23,808 bases of DNA from Desulfobacteraceae bacterium (GCA_028572035.1 JAPVWE010000002.1:1-23808); one strand, 5' to 3'. Numbered from the stretch's first letter, positions 1 through 8,677 are shown. Numbers and translations are program-made. Notes: generated from the letters alone by a model not told the origin.

Positions 1-78
1 CCTGGTTCAGTTGGATTGAGGAGAGGGCCGACAAGGCTGGATCGCCTTGAGGAAATTGGCCCATCCCCCGATTAGCCC

Positions 79-732
79 TCATTCCTCTATTGCAATAGCC
101 CTCACTGGCGATCCCTCTACCCCTTTCAGTTTTAGTGGAATAGCCATAAACCTAACCCTTTTTCTTTTTATGCTTTTCAGGTTAGCCAGGTACTCTATAT
201 TGAGTATACCTTTTGGAAGAAAAACGTTATGGACAACAAACTCACTTTTAGCTGGCTGGCCATCTTCAATCAGCCGAATAACATAATCCTGGGGGAAATC
301 GTAACCAACGGCTTTTGGCTTTTTCTCTGCAAGCCACGTGGCTCCCTCCTCAGTCAGGTAAGGGGCTTTTTTCCAAAAATCCATATCTCCCCACATCCTG
401 TCTGGCCAGTCTGTTCTTAGCAGTACAAAATCACCTTCCTGGATATGCCCGCCGTTCTTCTCAAGGTCATCGGGAGTAATAGCTTCATTCTCACCTTTGT
501 AGCTGAGGTTCACCACGGATGCCTCTCCCATAGTCATCTCCAGAGGAATTTCGTCTATGGCCTTCCCTCCTTCCACATAATGAAGGGGAGAGTCCATGTG
601 TGTGGTTGTGTGCACGGACATGGTAACCGTGGTCAACTGATGACAGAACCTTGGGAACTCTTTGTCTACTTCAACCTTCCAACGTGGTAAATCTTCGCTT
701 ATCTGAATCGATAGGTCGATAATTTTAGCCAT
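79..732 (-). CDS. Cyclase family protein (kynurenine-formamidase-like metal hydrolase)
   Basis: A 217-residue protein of the cyclase family (PF04199), which includes KynB-type arylformamidases and other metal-dependent hydrolases of amides, esters or cyclic compounds. The family metal motif HxGTHxDxPxH is visible as H41-T-T-T-H45-M-D47-S-P-L-H51. The usual glycine is threonine but every metal ligand is kept. No signal peptide, so probably cytoplasmic. The ATG start follows AAGGAGGCG by a few bases. It lies 39 bp downstream of a small membrane-protein gene on the same strand and may be co-transcribed with it. No tryptophan-degradation genes are nearby, so kynurenine formamidase should not be assumed. 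Family assignment is strong; substrate unknown. Confidence 0.88.
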   Translation of the reverse strand: MAKIIDLSIQISEDLPRWKVEVDKEFPRFCHQLTTVTMSVHTTTHMDSPLHYVEGGKAIDEIPLEMTMGEASVVNLSYKGENEAITPDDLEKNGGHIQEGDFVLLRTDWPDRMWGDMDFWKKAPYLTEEGATWLAEKKPKAVGYDFPQDYVIRLIEDGQPAKSEFVVHNVFLPKGILNIEYLANLKSIKRKRVRFMAIPLKLKGVEGSPVRAIAIEE

Positions 733-771
733 TTCGCCTCCTTCATTTTCTCCTTGCTTCCCTGTTTTCAG

Positions 772-1032
772 CTATGGATTATTTCTGATGGACTCCTTCA
801 TCCTTCTTCTGATGAGCAAGTAGCCTGCGATGACAAACAGCAACCCAATAATGAAGATCAGGCTGTTATCCTTCATCATGCCATATGCGACCATCACTAT
901 ACCGATCATACATATAGGAGCAATCAGATATTTTCTACTAACGATGTATGATGTAATCCTAAATGCCATAGAATCCCACTGACCCTTTGAAATCTGGGAA
1001 TAGTTCCCCATTTCCAAACGGGATGTCGACAA
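772..1032 (-). CDS. Small two-helix membrane protein, unknown function
   Basis: Up to 86 residues. Two hydrophobic segments (about residues 34-53 and 56-77) are separated by a short polar turn, and the protein ends in a basic tail (RRRMKES), as expected for a hairpin inner-membrane protein with a cytoplasmic C-terminus. The longest frame starts at a TTG with only a weak purine stretch upstream. ATG codons 8 and 22 are alternative starts, the latter giving about 65 residues that still contain both helices. It directly precedes the cyclase-family gene on the same strand. No family recognised. Evidence is the hydrophobic pattern and operon-like position only. Confidence 0.5.
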   Translation of the reverse strand: MSTSRLEMGNYSQISKGQWDSMAFRITSYIVSRKYLIAPICMIGIVMVAYGMMKDNSLIFIIGLLFVIAGYLLIRRRMKESIRNNP

Positions 1033-1211
1033 TCTTTTCTATCTTATTATCGGCATTTTTTGAAGAGTTTTTTTGAAACCTATAGGTAACCGTTCGGTCT
1101 TTTGACCCTCTCTGATAAGAATGTCAAGGGGTAGATTATATTGGACAGGATCGTGCGCCTCCGTATCGTACAAATCTGTCAAGAAATCAGCACCACTTCT
1201 ATCTAAGAAAA

Positions 1212-1334
1212 GACCCCCTGGCTTCGATCCGCAGGATCGAAGAACAGGGAGGGGGTCGGCTTCCCCCGTCCATAACTGTATGAAATGACGAGGTCCCGAT
1301 CCTTGGATCGGGAAACCGAAGAAAAAATTTCATA
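1212..1334. repeat. Pair of adjacent hairpin repeats
   Basis: Two strong hairpins lie in the gene-poor stretch 1033-1668. The first (1212-1257) pairs GACCCCCT with AGGGGGTC outside and CTTCGATCC (1222-1230) with GGATCGAAG (1234-1242) inside. The second (1279-1334) pairs TATGAAAT with ATTTCATA outside and CCCGATCC (1295-1302) with GGATCGGG (1305-1312) inside. Both share the CGATCC/GGATCG core, which suggests a dispersed palindromic repeat rather than terminators; neither has a T-run directly after it. Confidence 0.65.
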
Positions 1335-1377
1335 ACCCTTTTTCCTGCTAATAATATTAATAAATACTATTAGTTAG

Positions 1378-1575
1378 CTATTCTTTTTAATATATTTGCC
1401 CACAGATTTTTATGAGGACCCAAAATTAAAAACTGTAGAGCTGCTGAAACCTTCATGGCTCAAGATAAGTCAAATAAGGACATTGCCCACTGAAAGACTG
1501 GGTCGAGGGTTAGGGATGATAAGCTCCAAGTAACTCGAAGACGTAATTGAGGGCTTGCTGGATATAATAGGGTGA
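1378..1575 (+). pseudogene. MazF/PemK-like toxin C-terminal remnant
   Basis: An open frame without a start codon reads through residues resembling the C-terminal part of MazF/PemK-type mRNA interferases: LLKPSWLKISQIRTL, then TERLGRGLG. After a TAA at 1531-1533 it continues in the same frame with LEDVIEGLLDIIG and a TGA at 1573-1575. Family members I recall have a near-identical tail without the interruption (KPS..K..QIRT...RLG..LG.LS.E....V...L..I). The N-terminal half, including the substrate-binding part, is not recognisable upstream, and no antitoxin gene is present. I infer a decayed toxin gene, not a functional one. Confidence 0.55.
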
Positions 1576-1668
1576 AAAGCAAATTGGCTAGTCTCAGGTT
1601 GAAGAGCTGCTGACCCCCTTCTCTCTTGTAGGGAGGGGAATCACAATCGCACAGACTCAGGAGATAGT

Positions 1669-2940
1669 CTAATCAGTTTTATCCTCAGTTATTTCCGACG
1701 CATCAGAGATAGTAATTGATACTTCCTTGATGGAGCGCCTGTCGGCCTTCCTTATAATGAATTTCAGGTTGGCAAACTGAAAGTTTTCTCCAACCCTGGG
1801 TATCCTTTCCATATGCTTTAGGAGAAAACCGGCAACTGTTTCGTAGTCATCCTTGGGGAGTTGTAATTTGAGATGGTCATTCAGCTCATCTATTTCCATG
1901 CGGGCATTCACAAGGTATTTGTTTTTTCCAATTTCTACAAAAAGCCTCTCTTCCTTGTCGTACTCATCATATATCTCTCCAACAACCTCTTCAAGTATGT
2001 CTTCAATGGTAACGATGCCTATTGTGCCGCCATATTCATTGACAACTACAGCAATGCTATTGCCCTCAGTTCTCAGCTGCTTCAGAAGTTCATCAATAGG
2101 TGCAGTGTTGGGCACATAGGGGGCGGGGCGCATCACATCCTTAAGGCTCTGTGTTTTTTGCTGGGCAGTCAGGAGGTCGAACGCATGAACCATGCCTATG
2201 ATATTATATGCTTCCTCTGAATACACAGGTATTCTCGAGTAACCGGTTTGTTGAGCAAGAGTTACAGCCTTGTCAATGCTGTCCTGTATCTCCAGTGCCT
2301 CTATGTTGATGAGCGGTATCATAATGTCTTCCACCTCTGTCTCAGAAAAATCAAATATACGTTCAACGATCTTCTTCTCAGCTGTTCTCAGACTGCCGTC
2401 TATATTCCACATGTCCAGATAGTTCTCAAGATCCTCTCTTGTAGCATAGGGCCTAAACTGGGCGCTGCCCATGCCAAGAAGCTTCATAAAAAGTTGTGTC
2501 AGCCATGTCAGGATTAAAACAAATGGATAAAAGATTACGGATATAGCCTTGAGCGGATAAACAAGGTAGGTGGACATCTGCTCGGCATGGTATCGATACA
2601 CGGTTTTTGGGACAATCTCGCCAAAGATGAGGATTAACGGGGTCATGATAAGTATGGTTATGTATGCATATTGTTCTCCAAGGTATCTAATAATCAGAAA
2701 GGTAGCGATTGCATTGCTCAGGACCACAGAGATGTTGGTGCCAAGCAGGGTTGTGGAGAAGAACTTCTCCGGTGCCTGGAGTACAGCATCTACCAGGGCT
2801 GCCCTTTTGGAGCCTTGTTCTGCTAAGGCTTTTATGCGCGCCCGGTCCACGGAAACCATGGCAGTTTCCGTTCCTGAGAAAAATCCCTCACAGGATATGC
2901 ACACCAGAATAACAAATACCCCAAGGAGAAGTTCAAACAT
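1669..2940 (-). CDS. CNNM/CBS-domain membrane protein with CorC_HlyC domain (HlyC/CorC family)
   Basis: A 423-residue member of the DUF21-CBS-CorC family, linked to Mg/Co ion transport or homeostasis and often misnamed hemolysin. Order: N-terminal CNNM/DUF21 transmembrane domain (about 1-190) with the family SGTETA and FGEIVPKT motifs; two CBS motifs (about 205-330), the second ending in GGTIGIVTIEDILEEVVGEI; and a C-terminal CorC_HlyC domain (about 340-410) containing YETVAGFLL. Full length. Its ATG overlaps the end of the upstream paralog by 8 bp, with GAGG inside that gene, so the two are translationally linked. Probably made from the promoter at 4101-4129. Confidence 0.93.
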   Translation of the reverse strand: MFELLLGVFVILVCISCEGFFSGTETAMVSVDRARIKALAEQGSKRAALVDAVLQAPEKFFSTTLLGTNISVVLSNAIATFLIIRYLGEQYAYITILIMTPLILIFGEIVPKTVYRYHAEQMSTYLVYPLKAISVIFYPFVLILTWLTQLFMKLLGMGSAQFRPYATREDLENYLDMWNIDGSLRTAEKKIVERIFDFSETEVEDIMIPLINIEALEIQDSIDKAVTLAQQTGYSRIPVYSEEAYNIIGMVHAFDLLTAQQKTQSLKDVMRPAPYVPNTAPIDELLKQLRTEGNSIAVVVNEYGGTIGIVTIEDILEEVVGEIYDEYDKEERLFVEIGKNKYLVNARMEIDELNDHLKLQLPKDDYETVAGFLLKHMERIPRVGENFQFANLKFIIRKADRRSIKEVSITISDASEITEDKTD

Positions 2941-3976
2941 CGTTTTTGTCCTCTATATCGGTTTCATCCATTATCTCGCCGACAAGCTCCTCAAGGATGT
3001 CCTCCAGGGTAACCACCCCAACTGTTTTATCCTGGCTGTCCACTACTATCCCTATATGGGTTTTGACTTTCTGAAATTCAAGTAACACTGACAGTGCATT
3101 TCTTCTTTCATGGACAAAGGTTGGCTTTCGCAGCATAGACTTTATTGTCACAGGTTTTTTGCTGTGTCCAGGACTTCTCAGACGCAGGAGATCTTTTGCA
3201 TGAACAAAGCCGGTAATCTGGTCAATGCTCTTTTCATAAACCGGGTAGCGTGAAAACCTCTTTGTTTCAATAATTTCCATTAAGGCTGCTTCACTGATGT
3301 CCAGGGGCACTGCTATGATACGGTCGCGGGGCATCATTATCTGGGATATGTATATGTCGTCCAGGCGGAATGCCCGGTGAATAAGATCGCGCTCGCCAGG
3401 CTCAATTGTTCCCTCTCTACTTCCAACATCTACCATGGACCTGAGGATGTCCTCATCGATATTTACTGAATCGAGAGGCTGTTTTGTCGGATCTTTCACA
3501 AAGAGGCTTATGAATACCTTTGCAGCGGAATTGAGCACATGCCTGACCGGGGCTATTGCCGTTGAAAAAAGATAGAGAGGATAGGAGTTAAAGAGAGCTA
3601 TCTTTTCCGGGAATTTGATGGCTATGGTCTTCGGTATTATATCCCCAAAGAGCAAAAGCACGGGAACAGTTACTGCCATGGAGAGGAAAGGAAGAAACCA
3701 ATCGCTCATTATATCCTTTGCAATAGAGTAGACGAGCGCTGCTGCCACAACTGAAATGGATATATTAACAATTTCATTCCCGATAAGCACTGTGGTGAGG
3801 AATGTGCTTGGAGCTTTTAAAAGATTCACCATGTATTTAGAACCTGAACCTTTTCGGATTTTCCTTCGGCGCAACCTAACCTTGCTGAGTGAAAAAAAGG
3901 AGACCTCAGATGAAGAAAAGAAACCTGAAATAAGTAGTAAGATAATAATAGCTAATAGCTTTGTATAGTAGTGCAT
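2933..3976 (-). CDS. CNNM/CBS-domain membrane protein lacking CorC_HlyC domain
   Basis: A 347-residue paralog of the next gene: DUF21/CNNM membrane domain (about 1-180; SSSEVSFFSLS and FGDIIPKT motifs) and a CBS pair (about 200-330) ending in VVTLEDILEELVGEI. It stops soon after the second CBS domain, so the C-terminal CorC_HlyC domain of its partner is absent. That is a natural family variant rather than an obvious truncation, because the frame closes cleanly. First gene of a two-gene operon. The two unequal subunits may form a heteromeric ion-handling complex (inference). The start is the only good ATG; the upstream purines GAGAGGAA sit unusually close to it. Confidence 0.9.
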   Translation of the reverse strand: MHYYTKLLAIIILLLISGFFSSSEVSFFSLSKVRLRRRKIRKGSGSKYMVNLLKAPSTFLTTVLIGNEIVNISISVVAAALVYSIAKDIMSDWFLPFLSMAVTVPVLLLFGDIIPKTIAIKFPEKIALFNSYPLYLFSTAIAPVRHVLNSAAKVFISLFVKDPTKQPLDSVNIDEDILRSMVDVGSREGTIEPGERDLIHRAFRLDDIYISQIMMPRDRIIAVPLDISEAALMEIIETKRFSRYPVYEKSIDQITGFVHAKDLLRLRSPGHSKKPVTIKSMLRKPTFVHERRNALSVLLEFQKVKTHIGIVVDSQDKTVGVVTLEDILEELVGEIMDETDIEDKNDV

Positions 3977-4100
3977 TTCCTCTCAAGGAAGGCAGATATG
4001 GTGATTGTGATATGTTTGATGTGTTGAGGTGTGCTGAAGCTTATTTTTTTGAAAGGGCCCTTCCATCAAATGACTTTTAAATTTGGTATGCTACAAAAGT

Positions 4101-4129
4101 ATAATAGCAATACTTTGTTCACAAGTCAA
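4101..4129 (-). promoter_or_regulatory. Sigma-70-like promoter for the CNNM/CBS operon
   Basis: On the minus strand TTGACT (4124-4129) and TATTAT (4101-4106) are separated by exactly 17 bases: five of six matches to each consensus box with optimal spacing. It points at the gene starting at 3976 and would leave a leader of roughly 115-120 nt. Assigned from consensus only. Confidence 0.65.
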
Positions 4130-4165
4130 ATAAAATAAACTTGATTGCATAGGAATTTCCTTTTT

Positions 4166-4331
4166 GGACGCAGATGAACGCAGATTGTTTCCGAATTCCG
4201 GGTTCCGTCATTCGGAACTCGGAAGAAAGATTTTAAATATAAAGAGCTAATAGAATAATTACCTGCCCGCCATGCGAGTTCCGGAACTCGGAAGCGGGCG
4301 GGTCTGCGGATATCGGCGAAAATCTGCGTCC
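4166..4331. repeat. Composite inverted-repeat element
   Basis: Outer arms GGACGCAGAT (4166-4175) and ATCTGCGTCC (4322-4331) are perfect inverted repeats. Inside are a near-perfect palindrome around 4191-4222 (CCGAATTCCG / CGGAACTCGG), a perfect 16-base palindrome at 4275-4290 (CGAGTTCCGGAACTCG), and flanking CCCGCC (4266-4271) / GGCGGG (4297-4302). The structure looks like nested dispersed repeats. A minus-strand open frame through it (about 4126-4392) is low-complexity and not credible as a protein. Confidence 0.65.
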
Positions 4332-4378
4332 TAATAATCATGGCAGAAAGGGGAGAGGAAATAGGCAAGGAATCGCTC

Positions 4379-5566
4379 TTAAGGAGTGACAATGAGAGGG
4401 GTCTGTTGCTCTTTTTCTTTTTCCTTGTGATCGCTTTCCAGCAGGCTGTAAATAGATTTCAGCAGGAGGTTCCAGATAAAAGGGTTGGGATCGATAGGGC
4501 TAAAGGGGTTTTTCAGATCTATGGCGGCACTCATCGTTGCCCTGGCCTCCTTTTCTTTGTCTGTTTTTAGCAGGACATAGGCCATTTCCTCAAGCCGTCT
4601 TTTCCAAAGGAGCCGTTTTTCCTCCGGGAAGAGTTCCTCCAGGGCTTCCCTGTATATGCTATTGAGCCGGGCTTCTTTTTGATCAGGTGTAAGCACTATC
4701 CTGCTTTCCTGGGCCTCCTTAATGCTTGAAACATATTCTTGCACTTCTTGCTCGTTTAAGAACCAGGCAGAAAAGGGGGTGAGCTTGTGTAGCGTGCCCG
4801 ACTCCTTTAAAAGATACGCCCGGTCTTTTACCTCATCCTCTTGTATGTACTGATATATGATAGGGTCAGGATGATCCCAGGTAATGTCCTTAAATTCATT
4901 TTCAGCGTCATGATATCCCTGGGGAAGGGGCTTGGAAAGCCTTTGTGAGAGAGAAGAGGCCTCTCTGAGAAGGTGAATACAGTAGGTCGCTGGTGTAGTA
5001 ACAATTGGAAAATCTTCTGAAGAGAGAGAGTTTTTCATAAACTCATCAAAGCCCTTTTTGCTGAATTCCCTCAGGTTGAATTCTTGGATTCCTTCGAGGT
5101 CGTTCACTATGCTGAAGACTACGAGCAGCCCTCTTGCAGGTCGGGACCTGGCGATCACGATTATCCTGCTTCCTGTTGAATCAATTGCGCCCAGATATCC
5201 CTCGGGTTCAGCAGGTTTCGGGGGTCTCAGGATAGACTCATCTTTTGGAGATTTTTCCTCCCATCTGACGCCCTTCTGTCTCAACTTGTAAAGTGTTCTC
5301 TTTATGGACTTGATAGCCCACTTCTCTTTTATGCTGGCCATCATCCCGGTGAGGAACTGGGCGGTTTCAGGGTTGGGAATCCTTGATAAGGCCTCGATCA
5401 AGGGAATAGTCAGGGCAGGCTCTTGTTCCAAACAAGAAGAAACCCTCTTAAGAACCTCTTCAGGTGTAACCTTCTGGCTCTGGGCAGTCTTAATCTCATG
5501 TACGATGTTATCTACTTTTTCCCTTGAGATTGAATCTACCTTGCGTCCTTTTGGCTTCTTGGCCAT
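4379..5566 (-). CDS. Conserved-looking protein of unknown function, HEAT-like N-terminus
   Basis: A 395-residue soluble, charged protein not assigned to a family. Residues about 1-105 are helical with a HEAT-like look (ALTIPLIEALSRIPNPETAQFL). A predicted alpha/beta section follows (about 120-185: GYLGAIDSTGSRIIVIARS, then LLVVFSIVNDLEG), and a mainly helical C-terminal half. No signal peptide, membrane helix or obvious catalytic motif. The start follows AAAAGGAAAAAGG. It stands alone between two repeat clusters that share the TTCCGAGTTCCGGAA-type palindrome (4166-4331 and 5699-5770). Frame length and codon pattern support a real gene; function unknown. Confidence 0.75.
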   Translation of the reverse strand: MAKKPKGRKVDSISREKVDNIVHEIKTAQSQKVTPEEVLKRVSSCLEQEPALTIPLIEALSRIPNPETAQFLTGMMASIKEKWAIKSIKRTLYKLRQKGVRWEEKSPKDESILRPPKPAEPEGYLGAIDSTGSRIIVIARSRPARGLLVVFSIVNDLEGIQEFNLREFSKKGFDEFMKNSLSSEDFPIVTTPATYCIHLLREASSLSQRLSKPLPQGYHDAENEFKDITWDHPDPIIYQYIQEDEVKDRAYLLKESGTLHKLTPFSAWFLNEQEVQEYVSSIKEAQESRIVLTPDQKEARLNSIYREALEELFPEEKRLLWKRRLEEMAYVLLKTDKEKEARATMSAAIDLKNPFSPIDPNPFIWNLLLKSIYSLLESDHKEKEKEQQTPLIVTP

Positions 5567-5698
5567 CCTTTTTCCTTTTATGGCATCCGTCTTATATGGT
5601 AAGGGTAGTCTGGTTTTTAGGTGTTGGAAGTATATGGTAGGGGTGTTTGTGTGTAAAGGAAAAAAGTGAAAGGTGTCAGTCGATCCAACGGACTACTG

Positions 5699-5770
5699 AC
5701 CCGCCTGCTTCCGAGTTCCGGAATTCGGAAACTCGCGTTGCGAAGCATTGTGGGTAGATGGCGGGCAGGC
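5699..5770. repeat. Palindromic repeat related to the 4.2-kb element
   Basis: Contains a 22-base near-perfect palindrome at 5709-5730 (TTCCGAGTTCCGGAATTCGGAA), flanked by GCCTGC and GCAGGC (5765-5770). The core matches those at 4191-4222 and 4275-4290, on the other side of the orphan gene. Its right edge supplies an ATG at 5758 that artificially lengthens the following reading frame. Confidence 0.6.
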
Positions 5771-5793
5771 AACCATCAACGGAGGCTACCAAG

Positions 5794-7098
5794 ATGAACA
5801 AGGATTATAAGAAAGTAATTCGAAGCTGGAAGATGTATGATTGGGCCAATTCTGCATTTGCAACAACCATTATGGCAGCAGTGCTTCCTGAATTCTACAG
5901 TTCAGTTGCGGGCTCCACCCTTGATAAAACCACTGCGACCAGCTACTGGGGATATTCCAATACAATAGCTATGTTAATTATTGCGATCTCAGCACCTATC
6001 TTAGGTGCAATCGCTGACCACTCTGCTGCTAAGAAGAGGTTTCTTGGTGGATTTGCTTTTGTTGGTATTTTGGCGACAGCGCTTTTGTTTGGCACAGGTA
6101 CTGGTATGTGGTTTTATGCATCGCTTTTGTATATTTTTGGAAGAGTAGGCTTTGGGGGTGCCAATATCTTTTACGATAGCCTGCTGCCCCATGTAGCCAG
6201 ATCAGAAGAGATTGATAGGGTTTCTGCGGAAGGGTATGCCTATGGATATTTGGGCGGTGGGATCCTTTTGGCTATCAATCTCCTCATGATAATGAAACCA
6301 GGGTTTTTTGGTATCCCGAATGCTCTATGGGGTTCAAGGATATCTTTCTTGAGTGTTGCAGTCTGGTGGGCAGTTTTTTCCATACCCATTTTCAGAAACG
6401 TCTCTGAACCCCCGAGGGTAATTGCACGAGATGAAAGCTACAATCCCCTATTGGCTGGATATCAGAGGCTGAGGAGGACATTTAGGGATGCTAGAAGATT
6501 TAAAGAGCTGATAAAGTTCATCGTGGCATTCTGGCTCTATAATGATGGAATAGGAACCATCATAATTATGGCCGTGATTTTTGGTGCGGAAATCGGGATC
6601 GGTAGAGTTCATCTCGTTGGGGCAATTTTGATGGTACAGTTCCTTGGTATCCCCTTTACGCTACTTTTTGGCAGGTTACCTAAGAAATTAGGGACGAAAA
6701 ACTCGATTCTCTTAGCCTTGGGCATCTACACTATTATTGCCATTCTGGGGTATTTCATGCAAAGGCCGCTCCACTTCTGGCTTCTGGCCCTTTTGGTTTC
6801 TATGGTTCAGGGAGGATCCCAGGCCCTGAGCCGATCTATGTATGGATCCATGGCGCCACCATCGAAATCAGCCGAATTTTTTGGTTTCTACAATGTTAGC
6901 AGTAAATTTGCTGGTATCATTGGGCCTACACTCTTTGGCGTAGTAGGACAATTAACTGGTTCAAGCAGGCTAGGTATTATCTCAGTTATTTTTTTCTTTT
7001 TGTCAGGTGCACTTGTATTGACCCAGGTTGATCATACGCAAGGAATCAAGGCTGCCATCAGTGAAGATGATGAGGAACGAATGAGAGCAGGGCAATAG
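5794..7098 (+). CDS. MFS transporter, UMF1/Atg22-like family
   Basis: A 434-residue, roughly 12-helix permease. The N-terminal SWKMYDWANSAFATTIM is characteristic of UMF1/Atg22-like MFS proteins (PF11700), followed by an MFS loop motif (GAIADHSAAKKR). Substrate unknown; the family includes vacuolar amino-acid exporters in fungi, and bacterial members are mostly unassigned. Start choice: the frame is open from an ATG at 5758, but that codon lies in a palindromic repeat. GGAGG at 5781-5785 sits 8 bases before the ATG at 5794, and the conserved N-terminus begins there, so 5794 is preferred. Monocistronic by position; a repeat element follows the stop directly. Confidence 0.92.
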   Translation: MNKDYKKVIRSWKMYDWANSAFATTIMAAVLPEFYSSVAGSTLDKTTATSYWGYSNTIAMLIIAISAPILGAIADHSAAKKRFLGGFAFVGILATALLFGTGTGMWFYASLLYIFGRVGFGGANIFYDSLLPHVARSEEIDRVSAEGYAYGYLGGGILLAINLLMIMKPGFFGIPNALWGSRISFLSVAVWWAVFSIPIFRNVSEPPRVIARDESYNPLLAGYQRLRRTFRDARRFKELIKFIVAFWLYNDGIGTIIIMAVIFGAEIGIGRVHLVGAILMVQFLGIPFTLLFGRLPKKLGTKNSILLALGIYTIIAILGYFMQRPLHFWLLALLVSMVQGGSQALSRSMYGSMAPPSKSAEFFGFYNVSSKFAGIIGPTLFGVVGQLTGSSRLGIISVIFFFLSGALVLTQVDHTQGIKAAISEDDEERMRAGQ

Positions 7099-7101
7099 GT
7101 T

Positions 7102-7359
7102 ATCTATAGTGGACGACAATAAAAAGTAGTCATTGCGAGGAACGATAGTGGTTGCGAGGCGAAGCCGAAGCAAACTCGGAGCCTTTCCTTGACAATTGAG
7201 AGATACAACGGCCTGACATCATGGAAACTGAGATTCCTCGCTGCGCTCGGAACAGGCTCCACAATCCCACGAGATTGCCGCTGAGTTTATCCTGATGAAA
7301 GAAGGGCTCGCAATAACAGGCTACTGAGTGTCAATTTACTTAAGTCGTTCGCTATAGAT
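7102..7359. mobile_element. 258-bp MITE-like element with nested inverted repeats
   Basis: Terminal arms at 7102-7117 (ATCTATAGTGGACGAC) and 7344-7359 match as inverted repeats in 14 of 16 positions. Inside, GTCATTGCGAG (7129-7139) is inverted as CTCGCAATAAC (7308-7318) with one mismatch. The interior carries further GCGAGG/CCTCGC stretches of the type dispersed in many environmental genomes. No open frame of note. It begins 3 bp after the transporter's stop codon and could serve as a transcription barrier. I saw no clear target-site duplication. Confidence 0.55.
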
Positions 7360-7387
7360 CGAAGTTTGGTTCTTGCTGTATGTATGG

Positions 7388-8677
7388 TCAGCCCTTTACA
7401 AAGGGTAGGGTCAAAAGCGCATGTGGTATGGTGAGCACATCCAAATCAGGCCTTCCAATGTGTTTAACTGCAAATTCCAACGCCTGCTCCATCGTCTGAG
7501 CATGGATCATTTTGGTCTCCCTTACAATCTCCGGAAATTCCGCACCAACAATAACAACTGGGTTTACCTCCATGACCTTTGCCATGATAAAGGCCCTTTG
7601 GGCACCGGGTTGATACCCTTTCTGTCGCATTTTCTCCAATAGGGTGGCGACATTTGGCGAAGAGCGCATTTCCTCAAAGAAACGCTGCTCACCAATTCCC
7701 TTGCCTGCACCCTCCTCGCACCTCGCCGGGGTGATGAGTACACCCCCTTTCTTTACCACCGGGGTTGGAGCAAAAAATATATAACTCGGGGCGCGGCTTG
7801 CTTGATAGAGATTCGCATCCTTGGGGAAACCAACGCCTCCAACTACTACATCGTATTCATGAGGAACTGGTACGGTATATAATCTTTGGGCTGCGGTGGC
7901 CAGTTTTTCAAATGTCGCCTCTGGCTCACCACCATATATAGCAACCGGCCTTTTTTCCTCATCCAAGACAACATTCAGAGTAAAGCGCAAACCAGCTCGC
8001 CTTGCCGCCTCTGTAATTGCCTCGTGAAAAGGGTTGCCCCTTATCTTACCCAGGCGTGTGCCGGGATCATCAATCATCTTAGGCCCATGTGTATAAGCAA
8101 TCATCTGCTCGCTGGCTGCACCAATTGCGACCGTCTTCCGTGCCCCTGAATAGCCTGCATATTGGTGGGGCTCGACAATCCCGGTGGAAATGAGTAGATC
8201 TGCCTCATAGGCGATTTTGTTTACTGATAGGGGTATCCCGCTATCCGTTTGTCCAAGGTCTACAAAGTCAGCAGGCTTTTGCGGTTCATTATCCACAACA
8301 TGGTACTTCTCCACCAGATGAGTACCGAGCTTAGCTACTTTCTCCTCATACGTACTGGGCCGGTGTAACCCGGTTCCACATAGTAGTGTAATATCTTCCT
8401 TCTGGACACCCGCTGCATGGAGTTCACTCAGGATTGGTGGAATCAAGAGGTAATCAGGGCAAGCTCTGGTGATGTCGGTAAAGACAATACATACGGTATT
8501 CCTTTTCCTTGCTAGCTCTCTTAACGGGGCTGAATTGACGGGCTCTGCTAAGGCTTTGTCAATAGCAGCAGATACATTGGGAAGGGGTGGGATGGGTTGA
8601 GAATGAATCACGGTTCCTTTCATGCCTGGTAAAAGGTCAAACTCTATCTCTGTTTTCCCATATGGCACTTTGTACAT
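7388..8677 (-). CDS. LarA-family nickel-pincer-type racemase/epimerase
   Basis: A 429-residue protein of the LarA family (DUF2088), whose founder racemises lactate with a covalently bound nickel-pincer nucleotide. The residues used by Lactobacillus plantarum LarA (His108, His174, Lys184, His200) align at a constant offset of three: H105 (GLHR), H171 and K181 (EPHQYAGYSGARK), and H197 (THGP). This therefore looks catalytically complete. The substrate may be lactate or another 2-hydroxy acid. The cofactor genes larB, larC and larE are not in the window. Start ATG with AAGGTAA upstream. Transcribed divergently from the TIM-barrel gene at 8887; a possible promoter is at 8757-8786. Confidence 0.9.
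   Translation of the reverse strand: MYKVPYGKTEIEFDLLPGMKGTVIHSQPIPPLPNVSAAIDKALAEPVNSAPLRELARKRNTVCIVFTDITRACPDYLLIPPILSELHAAGVQKEDITLLCGTGLHRPSTYEEKVAKLGTHLVEKYHVVDNEPQKPADFVDLGQTDSGIPLSVNKIAYEADLLISTGIVEPHQYAGYSGARKTVAIGAASEQMIAYTHGPKMIDDPGTRLGKIRGNPFHEAITEAARRAGLRFTLNVVLDEEKRPVAIYGGEPEATFEKLATAAQRLYTVPVPHEYDVVVGGVGFPKDANLYQASRAPSYIFFAPTPVVKKGGVLITPARCEEGAGKGIGEQRFFEEMRSSPNVATLLEKMRQKGYQPGAQRAFIMAKVMEVNPVVIVGAEFPEIVRETKMIHAQTMEQALEFAVKHIGRPDLDVLTIPHALLTLPFVKG

Noticed and set aside
4016..4094. Possible riboswitch in the leader of the CNNM/CBS operon
   Set aside because: A magnesium-type riboswitch would suit these genes, but I saw only a weak 7-bp long-range pairing and no conserved motif.
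4126..4392. Minus-strand 88-codon open frame
   Set aside because: It runs through palindromic repeats, has no ribosome site or recognisable domain, and overlaps the end of the 395-residue gene.
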